This document shows, in pieces, positions 58,237 through 64,000 of a stretch of 64,000 bases of DNA. Source of the stretch: Bacteroidota bacterium. Lineage in GTDB: Bacteria > Bacteroidota > Bacteroidia > NS11-12g > UBA955. The translations under genes and the position numbers were made by a program. The notes below the pieces were generated by a model, which saw only the letters and a list, made by a program, of their open reading frames with translations, had not been told where the DNA came from and did not search any database. Location of the stretch: positions 702,017 to 766,016 of the forward strand of contig JAMLHC010000001.1 in NCBI GenBank assembly GCA_023957335.1, written 5' to 3'. How positions within the stretch are numbered: position 1 is the stretch's first letter; each line of letters begins with the position of its first letter.

Positions 58237-58589
58237 TTTTTATCCTCCTTGTCTTTTTTGTTTATTTCCTCAATTTTAGCTTCTCCTGCAGCTATCACAG
58301 TTTTGGCTTTCTCACCGTTGAGCAGAATGTCAACCTCCTCTACGGTGGTGGCTGCGTTAATGTCTGCAATGCGCGCCTCTGCAGTTTTCTTTACTTCGGA
58401 GGTAGCCTCAACAGACTCAGCCAACGAAGTAGCCTCAACCTTATGCACCACTTCCACTCTGCCTTCGGGGTGCGTGCTGCGCTGATGCAGCTTTGCTCTG
58501 TGTCCGTCCAAGAACGGCACTCCGTCTGTGGTTACGTAAATCTGGTTTACGTTCGGATTGGCTTCAAAAACTTCTTTATGCTTGCTCAT
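58233..58589 (-). CDS. Small phage head-region protein, unknown (118 residues)
   Basis: 118 residues. The N-terminal part (SKHKEVFEANPNVNQIYVTTDGVPFLDGHRAKLHQRS) is a short motif found in small proteins next to phage capsid genes. The rest is a charged Ala/Glu/Lys coiled coil (ATSEVKKTAEARIADINAATTVEEVDILLNGEKAKTVIAAGEAKIEEINKKDKEDKK). It starts 6 bp after the capsid gene. Possibly a head-completion or decoration protein; role not established. Confidence 0.65.
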   Translation of the reverse strand: MSKHKEVFEANPNVNQIYVTTDGVPFLDGHRAKLHQRSTHPEGRVEVVHKVEATSLAESVEATSEVKKTAEARIADINAATTVEEVDILLNGEKAKTVIAAGEAKIEEINKKDKEDKK

Positions 58590-58595
58590 AGTCTT

Positions 58596-59714
58596 TTATC
58601 CTGCTGTTTGAACCAAAGCGATTACCCCTTTTTTATCCTTTCGAATCTTGCCACCTGCCCACGCCTCAATGGAGAGGATAGAGCCGTCATAGGCGGGCTT
58701 GTTTTCCTCAATCATAACATTTGGCGAGCCTGTTGCTCTGTTTACCCAACCCTCGTACCAGAACAGACCTGCAAGGTTGTCAGAAGTAGCAGAAGCCGAG
58801 CCGAATGGCTTGTAAACAGGTGTGCCGTCATTGGTGTATCTTGCCACCGAGCTACGCATATAGATGTCAAAACCAAGCAAGCGACCGATAGTACCTTCAA
58901 TCAAGTTTGCCTTGCCGATTTTGTCAGCTTCCACAAAGCCGTCTATTTTGAGCAAATCGCTCAAAAATTCAGCCGGCAATACACAACGTCTGCCACTTTG
59001 CGGCACGTCCATTCTGTTGAACTTCTCTGCAATGGTTATGAAGTCGTCCTTGCTGAACAGCTTCCTGTCGCCTGACTGCCCTGTTGAGGGTCCGCGTTTG
59101 GAGGTGCTGGTTGTTCTCACAATATTGTCCGCCCCGTTGGGAAACCATACGTCCATCAGTATCTCTGCTGTTTCCTTATTGATTTTCTCAATGTGGTTGC
59201 GGAGCAGGGATTGCCGCTTATTATATGAGTGAATAAATTCCTCGAAATTACCAATGCGGTTAGCATCGTTACTGATGTGTGTTAATGTGTACTGGTGGCT
59301 GTCATCATCTCTCTGCACAACAGGTTTGGGATAGACCTCCCTGTCTCTCACCGTGTTAGGTGCTGCACCCGCAATGCCTGTTTTAACATATCTCGCCCCT
59401 GTCATAGAGTGGACTTCTACCAGTGGGCTATCGTCCACAGAACTATGGTAAAACTCATTATTGGGATAGATATTTTCTTCGATATCGCGTTTAAATATTG
59501 TTACAATAGATGCCTCCAATAAACTATTTTGAGGTAAGTTAATGAGCAGCCTTTGTGGATAGAACTGTACCGCCACTTTGATCATAGGCGCAACCCACCA
59601 GTACTGCATCACAGGCACGTCAAATGTTTGTTCAACCGCACCCAACATCAAGCCTGACATAAGCATTACGCCCATCAGACTGAGTAAAAATTTAAAAATT
59701 CCTTTCTTTTTCAT
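58596..59714 (-). CDS. Major capsid protein
   Basis: 372 residues from ATG 59714, 4 bp after the protease stop; the frame opens at 59771, which would overlap the protease by 53 bp. The body (DANRIGNFEEFIHSYNKRQSLLRNHIEKINKETAEILMD, DRKLFSKDDFITIAEKFNRMDVP, RRCVLPAEFLSDLLKIDGF, IGRLLGFDIYMRSSV, GLFWYEGWVNRATG) has the N-arm, spine helix and A-domain order of HK97-fold capsids of Bacteroidota phages. It follows the ClpP-like protease as usual. Odd: residues 1-27 (KKKGIFKFLLSLMGVMLMSGLMLGAV) look like a signal peptide or membrane helix. Confidence 0.75.
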   Translation of the reverse strand: MKKKGIFKFLLSLMGVMLMSGLMLGAVEQTFDVPVMQYWWVAPMIKVAVQFYPQRLLINLPQNSLLEASIVTIFKRDIEENIYPNNEFYHSSVDDSPLVEVHSMTGARYVKTGIAGAAPNTVRDREVYPKPVVQRDDDSHQYTLTHISNDANRIGNFEEFIHSYNKRQSLLRNHIEKINKETAEILMDVWFPNGADNIVRTTSTSKRGPSTGQSGDRKLFSKDDFITIAEKFNRMDVPQSGRRCVLPAEFLSDLLKIDGFVEADKIGKANLIEGTIGRLLGFDIYMRSSVARYTNDGTPVYKPFGSASATSDNLAGLFWYEGWVNRATGSPNVMIEENKPAYDGSILSIEAWAGGKIRKDKKGVIALVQTAG

Positions 59715-59718
59715 TGCT

Positions 59719-60873
59719 TTATTTTTCTTCTTCGTAAAATTCGTTGAACAACTTGTTGTAGGCTTCCTCATTGTTAGCCTTCATCGCTTTTAATCCCTCC
59801 GGATCTTTCTTTTCCCAGTCGCGAATAGTCCAGCTTGCGCGGGGCTGCTTGGCATTGGGTTCTTTTTCTCCGTTTGCAGGAGTTTTTTCAAGCGCGTTGT
59901 TGATGTCAATGCGCTTAGGTAGCGATTTAAGAGCCGTTACACCGCTCTCAAAGTCCGCGTTCAGGATTTTTTCCCATGCCGGTCTTTGTTCAGCAGTTAT
60001 GCTTCCTGTGCTTACTGCATTTTCCAGTTCGCCTTTAATGACAGCCTCTGTGTTGGCTTTCAGTTTGTTTTGCAGCTCTGCAATCTGCTTGTCGCGCTCT
60101 GAGAGAGCCGCCTCTACCTGTGAGGCAAAAGCCTGTTCGGGGCTGTCCTCGTTCAGGTTGTGTGCCACCTTCATGCGGTTGAACACGTCCAAAATTGGTT
60201 TTTTCATTTTAATATTTTCGCTATCTTTATTTTCGTTGTCATTTTTGGGCAAAAAGTTGTTGTAATAATTAATTACATCCTTAACCTCCTTACCTTTGAG
60301 TGTGGCTGCGGGTGCAGCTTTCTCTCCCTGCAACACCTCGTCTATCAGACCTGCTTTTAATGCGGCTTTTGCATCAAACCATTTGTTGGTGCCGCGAATA
60401 AGCCAAGTACTTACAACATCTTCCGGTTGTTTGGTACGTTCCAGCAAGAGGGCTTTTATTTTATCCTCCTCTTGCTTCATCAGTGTCACATAACTTTCCA
60501 TGTCTTCGGCTTCTCCTTCTGACACTCCGCTTGGTCTGTGTATCATCAAGCGAGCATTTGGCTGCATCACTCTCTTGTCGCAAGCCTGTAAAATAACGGC
60601 TGCTGCGCTCGCAGCCACACCGTCCACAATGCCTGTTACCTGTACTGATGAATTGCGTATCTTGTCGATGATTGACATTGCCTCAAAGAGGCTGCCTCCA
60701 TTAGAGTTGAGGCGAATGGTAACATCTCCTTTGGTTGCCAACTTTTCAAAATCTGCCACAAATCCCTCAAAAGAGGTCTCTCCGTCAGCATTTCCGATAT
60801 AACCGTATATGGTTATTTCGTTGGTTTTGTTGTTAATGCTATAAAAAGCCTTTCTGCTCATTAAATCAGCCAC
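59719..60873 (-). CDS. ClpP-like head maturation protease with scaffold-like C-terminus
   Basis: 384 residues. Residues ~10-195 are a ClpP-type serine protease: strand motif TIRLNSNGGSLFEAMSI, catalytic Ser89 in GVAASAAAV and His112 in LMIHRPSG, with the Asp expected in the helix region ~160-180. Residues ~220-384 are charged and helical (ALSERDKQIAELQNKLKANTEAVIKGELENAV) and end in a Glu/Lys-rich tail, like an internal scaffold fused to the protease. Such proteins guide capsid assembly and then cut scaffold and capsid N-termini. It is the first gene of the leftward operon; the start may be Met1 or Met5. Confidence 0.88.
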   Translation of the reverse strand: MADLMSRKAFYSINNKTNEITIYGYIGNADGETSFEGFVADFEKLATKGDVTIRLNSNGGSLFEAMSIIDKIRNSSVQVTGIVDGVAASAAAVILQACDKRVMQPNARLMIHRPSGVSEGEAEDMESYVTLMKQEEDKIKALLLERTKQPEDVVSTWLIRGTNKWFDAKAALKAGLIDEVLQGEKAAPAATLKGKEVKDVINYYNNFLPKNDNENKDSENIKMKKPILDVFNRMKVAHNLNEDSPEQAFASQVEAALSERDKQIAELQNKLKANTEAVIKGELENAVSTGSITAEQRPAWEKILNADFESGVTALKSLPKRIDINNALEKTPANGEKEPNAKQPRASWTIRDWEKKDPEGLKAMKANNEEAYNKLFNEFYEEEK

Positions 60874-61016
60874 AAAATTGAAGTCATTTTTGCGGTTAAG
60901 AAAATTAGCAGTTATATTCCAAGTTTATTACATATATAATATAAAGATTATACATAAGAATATAATCTGCAACACCGATAAAAACATATATCAGTCGCAA
61001 CTTTGTAGCTGAAAAT
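60874..61016. promoter_or_regulatory. Divergent control region of the two phage late operons
   Basis: 143 bp, strongly AT-rich (runs such as TTACATATATAATATAAAGATTA), between the head-protease and small-terminase start codons. Both late transcripts must start here or pass through. I find no convincing host-type TAnnTTTG box with proper spacing on either strand, so a phage-encoded activator of late genes is possible. Confidence 0.45.
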
Positions 61017-61433
61017 ATGGCATTAAGCAGAGCAGATAAAGAAGCGTTGGCTCTGGACTTGTTTCTAAATACTGACAAGCCACAACGTGAGATATGTGAG
61101 ATAGTGGGCTGGACTGAAAAAACGTTCACAGAAAAAAAGAAAAAAAACAGATGGGACGAGCTAAAGTCCGCTCACACACTCACTGCTAATAAAATAATTA
61201 GTAATATCTATAAAAAACTGTCTGAAGAAACAGAAAAAGACAGACTCGATGCTGACAAAATCATAAAGCTGGCAAACAGTATTGAGAAATTGAGCGACAG
61301 GCAAGCTACCATAAGCCAAATCATTAACGTGTTCAAAGAATTTACCACCTTCACAATGGAGCTAAACCCTGAACTGGCTAAAAAAATTAATGAGTTTCAA
61401 AAGAAGTTTATAGACCACAAAATAAATGGCTGA
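61017..61433 (+). CDS. Terminase small subunit-like protein
   Basis: 138 residues. The N-terminal helix-turn-helix (ALSRADKEALALDLFLNTDKPQREICEIVGWTEKTFTEKKKKNRWDELK) is the DNA-binding design of small terminases. A coiled-coil oligomerisation region follows (NIYKKLSEETEKDRLDADKIIKLANSIEKLSD) and a basic tail. It would recognise packaging sites and stimulate the large subunit. It overlaps the large-terminase start by 8 bp, which firmly supports the assignment. Confidence 0.82.
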   Translation: MALSRADKEALALDLFLNTDKPQREICEIVGWTEKTFTEKKKKNRWDELKSAHTLTANKIISNIYKKLSEETEKDRLDADKIIKLANSIEKLSDRQATISQIINVFKEFTTFTMELNPELAKKINEFQKKFIDHKING

Positions 61434-63018
61434 CATAAAAAGACGCGACATACAGGAGTGGCTGCGGTTTTGCGAACAAGTGCAGAACACCACCAACATT
61501 CCTTTCAGGGAGAGCGACAAAGTGCAACAAGCCCGCAAGTCCCGTGCACTAAAAGACTATAACTATTTTGTAAAGACTTATTTTCCGCTTTACGCAGACA
61601 GCGACTGCGGATACTTCCACATAGAGGCAGCCAACCGCATAGCCCGCGACAAGAACTGCTTTGCCATATTGGAATGGGCAAGAGAACACGCCAAATCTGT
61701 ACACGCCAATATCATTATTCCCATGTGGCTGCTTGCAAAAGGCGAGCTTACAGGCATGATACTCATGGGTAAGAACGAAGACGATGCGGCTAACCTGCTA
61801 TCTGATGTGCAGGCGCAGCTTCAATACAACCAACTGTTTGCCTACGACTGGGGCGACAGTTACAATCTTGGCTCATGGGAAGAGGGAGATTTTACCACCA
61901 AAGGAGGCGTGAGGTTCTTAGCCATCGGTCGCGATCAGTCGCCTCGTGGTGCGCGAAAAAATGAAAAACGCCCTAATTATGCCGTGATTGATGACATTGA
62001 CGATGACATCATCGTCAACAACCAAAGGCGGGTAGCTGAAATCGTGGACAGAATTTTGGGAGCGTTGTATTTTGCTCTTTCAATCAAAGGAGCCAGGGTT
62101 GTTGTGGCAGGCAACAGAATACACCCACAGTCTGTACTGGCTCATTTGGTGGGCGACATCAAGCCCGGACACCCCAAGCGTGAGGGTATATACCATTCTA
62201 AGGTTTATGCTACGGAATCCGCCAAAGGCGTGAAGGCTTACATAGGAGAAGCAGGAGCGCAGCCCGCATGGAAAGAACGCTACTCTCTGGACGAGCTGAA
62301 AGAGAAAATGCGTAAGGCGGGGCTGCTCATGAGCCGCAGGGAATTCTACCACGAGTTTCATGTGGAGGGGAAAATATTTAAGGACAAGATGTTTAAGTGG
62401 AAACCTACGCCACGAGCTACTTGGCGAAAGTATGCCATAGTAGTAGGCTACTTAGACCCATCCTTTGAAAATAAGCCGACCTCTGATTTCAAAGCTGTCA
62501 GCGTGTGGGCGTTGTTGCACAAAGACCCGCCAACGTACGAGAAGCATTGCCTTCAACGATTCAACCAGCGCACCGAACTGGAAGAGTGCTTCCGCTTTAT
62601 GAGCAGCTTTGAAGATACATGCCCAAGCGGTGTGGGGGTGCTGTGGTATATGGAGGAGCAGTTTTTCAACAGACCTCTGAAGCAGGCGCTGGAAAGACAC
62701 AACCAAAGGCGCAGGGCTGTGGGCAAACGCCCACTGTATGTATCAGTAGATACACGAAAAAAAGAAAACAAATACGTCCGAATAGTGAAGATGGAGCCTG
62801 AGTACTCAGATGGAAATGTTTGGTACAACCAGGATGAGTTCCACAATACGGATATGATAGAGGGCAACAACCAAGTGAAAGGGATAGAACCCGGTTACAA
62901 GTCGCCTGACGATGCACCTGATGCAGATGAGGGAGCGTGGTACTTCCTTGACCAGCACCTGCCAACCGTGCGGTTTGCGCCCACTATCGGGAAACCGGTT
63001 AAGCGTTTGGTTTATTAA
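61426..63018 (+). CDS. Terminase large subunit
   Basis: 530 residues. ATPase part: a Walker A-like stretch WAREHAKS (84-91), in which the normal GKT/S glycine is replaced by alanine, then ILMGKNEDDAANLL, and Walker B NYAVIDDIDDD (Asp189-Asp190). The nuclease part begins with the acidic YAIVVGYLDPSFENKPTSDF and includes further acidic residues near the C-terminus (DAPDADEGAWYFLDQ). The enzyme packages DNA into proheads and cuts it. Similar proteins occur in Mu-like phages of the phylum. Confidence 0.88.
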   Translation: MADIKRRDIQEWLRFCEQVQNTTNIPFRESDKVQQARKSRALKDYNYFVKTYFPLYADSDCGYFHIEAANRIARDKNCFAILEWAREHAKSVHANIIIPMWLLAKGELTGMILMGKNEDDAANLLSDVQAQLQYNQLFAYDWGDSYNLGSWEEGDFTTKGGVRFLAIGRDQSPRGARKNEKRPNYAVIDDIDDDIIVNNQRRVAEIVDRILGALYFALSIKGARVVVAGNRIHPQSVLAHLVGDIKPGHPKREGIYHSKVYATESAKGVKAYIGEAGAQPAWKERYSLDELKEKMRKAGLLMSRREFYHEFHVEGKIFKDKMFKWKPTPRATWRKYAIVVGYLDPSFENKPTSDFKAVSVWALLHKDPPTYEKHCLQRFNQRTELEECFRFMSSFEDTCPSGVGVLWYMEEQFFNRPLKQALERHNQRRRAVGKRPLYVSVDTRKKENKYVRIVKMEPEYSDGNVWYNQDEFHNTDMIEGNNQVKGIEPGYKSPDDAPDADEGAWYFLDQHLPTVRFAPTIGKPVKRLVY

Positions 63019-63043
63019 CAATTAACAATGAGCAATTAACAAA
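63010..63043 (+). repeat. Short AT-rich direct repeats after the terminase gene
   Basis: The stop region and leader contain repeated ATTAACA units (ATTAACAATTAACAATGAGC followed by AATTAACAA). They fill the 28 bp to the next start codon and resemble the 14-bp repeats at 63781-63812 in style. Confidence 0.5.
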
Positions 63044-63046
63044 CAG

Positions 63047-63235
63047 ATGAGAGATAATATAGATATATTAAAAGCATGGGCAGGAGCGAGCGTTACGCTG
63101 ATGATACAACAGCTTGGATGGTTGCAGGACAGTTTGAGTCTCGCCCTGATAGCCGTAACCTGTTTGTACACCGGTTTTAAGGCTTACAACGAGTGGATTA
63201 GAATCCAAGAGAAAAAAAGGGGAGGTAAGCCATGA
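63047..63235 (+). CDS. Small phage membrane protein (62 residues)
   Basis: 62 residues with a hydrophobic central part (ASVTLMIQQLGWLQDSLSLALIAVTCLYTGFKAY) that can form one or two membrane helices, and a basic end (RIQEKKRGGKP). It might be an antiholin or second holin, but the gene sits among packaging genes, so the role is open. It overlaps the Gp36 gene by 4 bp (ATGA). Confidence 0.6.
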   Translation: MRDNIDILKAWAGASVTLMIQQLGWLQDSLSLALIAVTCLYTGFKAYNEWIRIQEKKRGGKP

Positions 63236-63777
63236 GGTTTCTTTTGCCAAGAGATTACAACGCACAGCTTCGCCACAGTGTGAAACAAGCTATTAGCCGC
63301 AGCAACGACTACACCATAGAAGACGCGGAAGATGCTGCCATAGAACAGGCAAGCGGCTACCTGCGCAGCCGTTACGATGTAAGCAAGGTTTTTGCTCCAA
63401 TACCTGCGCATGATAGCGACACGCAGTATAATGAGGGAGAATATGTCTATGACATTATTGATGCCCGCAATACAATATACATGGCATTGGTTGACAACCC
63501 CAGTGCAGACCTGAAAAACACCAACGACTGGAAGCCCAAAGACCCCCGCAACAGGCATCTGATAACGATAATCATAGACCTGTCTGCTTATCTGTTGTTC
63601 ACTGCAACAGGGTTGCCCATGAGCCAACTGCGGGAGAAACGGTATGACGATGCCATACAATGGCTCGTTAATGTGCAGAAAGAACTGGTAAGCCCCGACC
63701 TGCCTTTAATGGACGAGGACAAGCCAAGCGGTGCGTACATAATGGGAGCAAACAGGAAGCTGAGGGATAAGTGGTAA
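63232..63777 (+). CDS. Phage Gp36-like protein (DUF1320)
   Basis: 181 residues. The family pattern is a helical head-tail connector: QAISRSNDYTIEDAEDAAIEQASGYLRSRYDVSKVF near the N-terminus and NRHLITIIIDLSAYLLFTATGLPMSQLREKRYDDAIQWLVNV in the C-terminal half. Mu gp36 and relatives (DUF1320) occur next to portal and capsid genes and are thought to complete the head-tail joint. An extra segment (EGEYVYDIIDARNTIYMALVDNPSADLKNTNDWKPKDP) lies between the two parts; it resembles the insert seen in other Bacteroidota versions. Confidence 0.78.
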   Translation: MRFLLPRDYNAQLRHSVKQAISRSNDYTIEDAEDAAIEQASGYLRSRYDVSKVFAPIPAHDSDTQYNEGEYVYDIIDARNTIYMALVDNPSADLKNTNDWKPKDPRNRHLITIIIDLSAYLLFTATGLPMSQLREKRYDDAIQWLVNVQKELVSPDLPLMDEDKPSGAYIMGANRKLRDKW

Positions 63778-63780
63778 GGT

Positions 63781-63812
63781 AGTTATGAATTATGAGTTAT
63801 GAATTATGAGTT
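63781..63812 (+). repeat. Tandem 14-bp repeat before the portal-like gene
   Basis: AGTTATGAATTATG occurs twice head to tail (63781-63794, 63795-63808), followed by AGTT. The second copy supplies the ATG at 63806, so the repeat overlaps the translation start of the next gene. Confidence 0.75.
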
Positions 63813-64000
63813 TCAACAGTAAAATAGGACAGAAGTATTTTTACCCAAACGGCAGTCCGTTCAATGCGGCTAAGGACAACGTACAATATGCCAAAGTAAA
63901 GCGCGACCCCATACAGGTAATCGCCAAGCTGATACGCAATCAGCACAGCCTTTTCAACAAAGAAATAATGCACTGGAAGTCTGCACGATTAGAAGCAGAA
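63806..64000 (+). CDS. Probable Mu-like portal protein (DUF935), N-terminus only
   Basis: The frame is open for 65 codons from ATG 63806 to the window edge: MSFNSKIGQKYFYPNGSPFN and so on, with RDPIQVIAKLIRNQHSLFNKEIMHWKSARLEAE at the end. The last part resembles the first helices of DUF935 portals, where a W-x-x-A-R-x-x-A pattern precedes the portal core. It follows Gp36 by 28 bp, and portal genes are expected beside terminase and Gp36. The family call rests on a short segment. Confidence 0.55.
   Translation, partial: MSFNSKIGQKYFYPNGSPFNAAKDNVQYAKVKRDPIQVIAKLIRNQHSLFNKEIMHWKSARLEAE

Larger units (their letters stand above)
45643..64000. mobile_element. Mu-like prophage, one end and most late genes (right part outside window)
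   Basis: From about 45.65 kb gene packing tightens (overlaps of 1-13 bp), composition becomes richer in G and C, Shine-Dalgarno sites appear and the genes encode head protease, capsid, sheath, tube, baseplate, lysis and terminase functions. Gp36 (DUF1320) and a likely DUF935 portal, a DNA methylase at the extreme end after the tail fibre, and repeats resembling Mu end sites argue for a transposable phage. The left limit 45643 (TGTC) is a guess based on the usual TG terminus. Transposase, repressor and the second end are not visible. Confidence 0.8.

Noticed and set aside
1..64000. CRISPR arrays, rRNA genes, insertion sequences and normal tRNA genes
   Set aside because: No regularly spaced repeats, rRNA-like sequence, transposase frame or standard cloverleaf was found apart from the degenerate element at 57754-57831.

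Overview
The window comes from a chromosome of the phylum Bacteroidota. The evidence is consistent: several secreted proteins end in type IX secretion (T9SS) sorting domains of type A or type B, PKD and parallel beta-helix surface proteins are abundant, several families are typical of the phylum (DUF4271, DUF4783, YtxJ, PG_1098-like methyltransferase, Omp28), transketolase is split in two, ribosomal protein L31 is the zinc-free B type, and several genes are preceded by the Bacteroidota -7 box TAnnTTTG rather than by Shine-Dalgarno sequences. I cannot name a genus.

Host part (1 to about 45.6 kb). It opens with two convergent T9SS type B surface proteins, the first cut by the window edge. The remnant of a type A protein, an FtsW/RodA-family SEDS protein and a MuiA-like protein follow. 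An 83-bp structured repeat lies at the 3' ends of two of these genes. Next is an operon of transketolase N half, von Willebrand A protein and transketolase C half. After it come a phosphoribosyltransferase and L31 on divergent promoters, a methyltransferase, an 1881-residue beta-helix/PKD protein, lipoyl synthase, and a run of OsmC, Omp85 protein, DUF4271 and HemD. The following block carries a PG_1098-like methyltransferase, a tiny lipoprotein overlapping ytxJ, a YjjG-type nucleotidase, DUF4783 with nadC, and an Omp28/thioredoxin group of exported proteins. The host part closes with LemA, an HtpX-like M48 protease, a saccharopine/alanine dehydrogenase-like enzyme, TypA, a large AsmA protein, an IscU/IscA pair, and a 1433-residue paralogue of the 1881-residue giant.

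Prophage part (about 45.64 kb to the window end). The base composition changes and genes become tightly packed with 1 to 13 bp overlaps. A leftward operon encodes, in transcription order: ClpP-like head protease with a scaffold-like tail, major capsid protein, two small head proteins, a tRNA-like element, holin-like protein, exported endolysin, a candidate one-piece spanin, contractile sheath, tube, probable assembly proteins, a DUF6046-like protein, hub (gpD-like), gpV-like, gp25-like, a LysM-like protein, a cassette of fibre and adhesin-like proteins, gpJ-like baseplate protein, a gpI-like candidate, a tail fibre and finally a Dam-type DNA methylase. A divergent rightward operon starts at 61 kb with small and large terminase, a membrane peptide, Gp36 (DUF1320) and the start of a probable DUF935 portal. 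Gp36 and the portal-like start, the DNA-modification gene at the extreme end and Mu-end-like repeats near 45.65 kb point to a Mu-like transposable phage, but transposase and the other end are outside the window.

Most worth following up: no gene in the tail operon is long enough to be an ordinary tape measure; an adhesin-like gene sits in a cassette between gp25 and gpJ; a tRNA-like element abuts the holin start; the capsid protein begins with a signal-like hydrophobic segment; and the late genes are split into two divergent operons.
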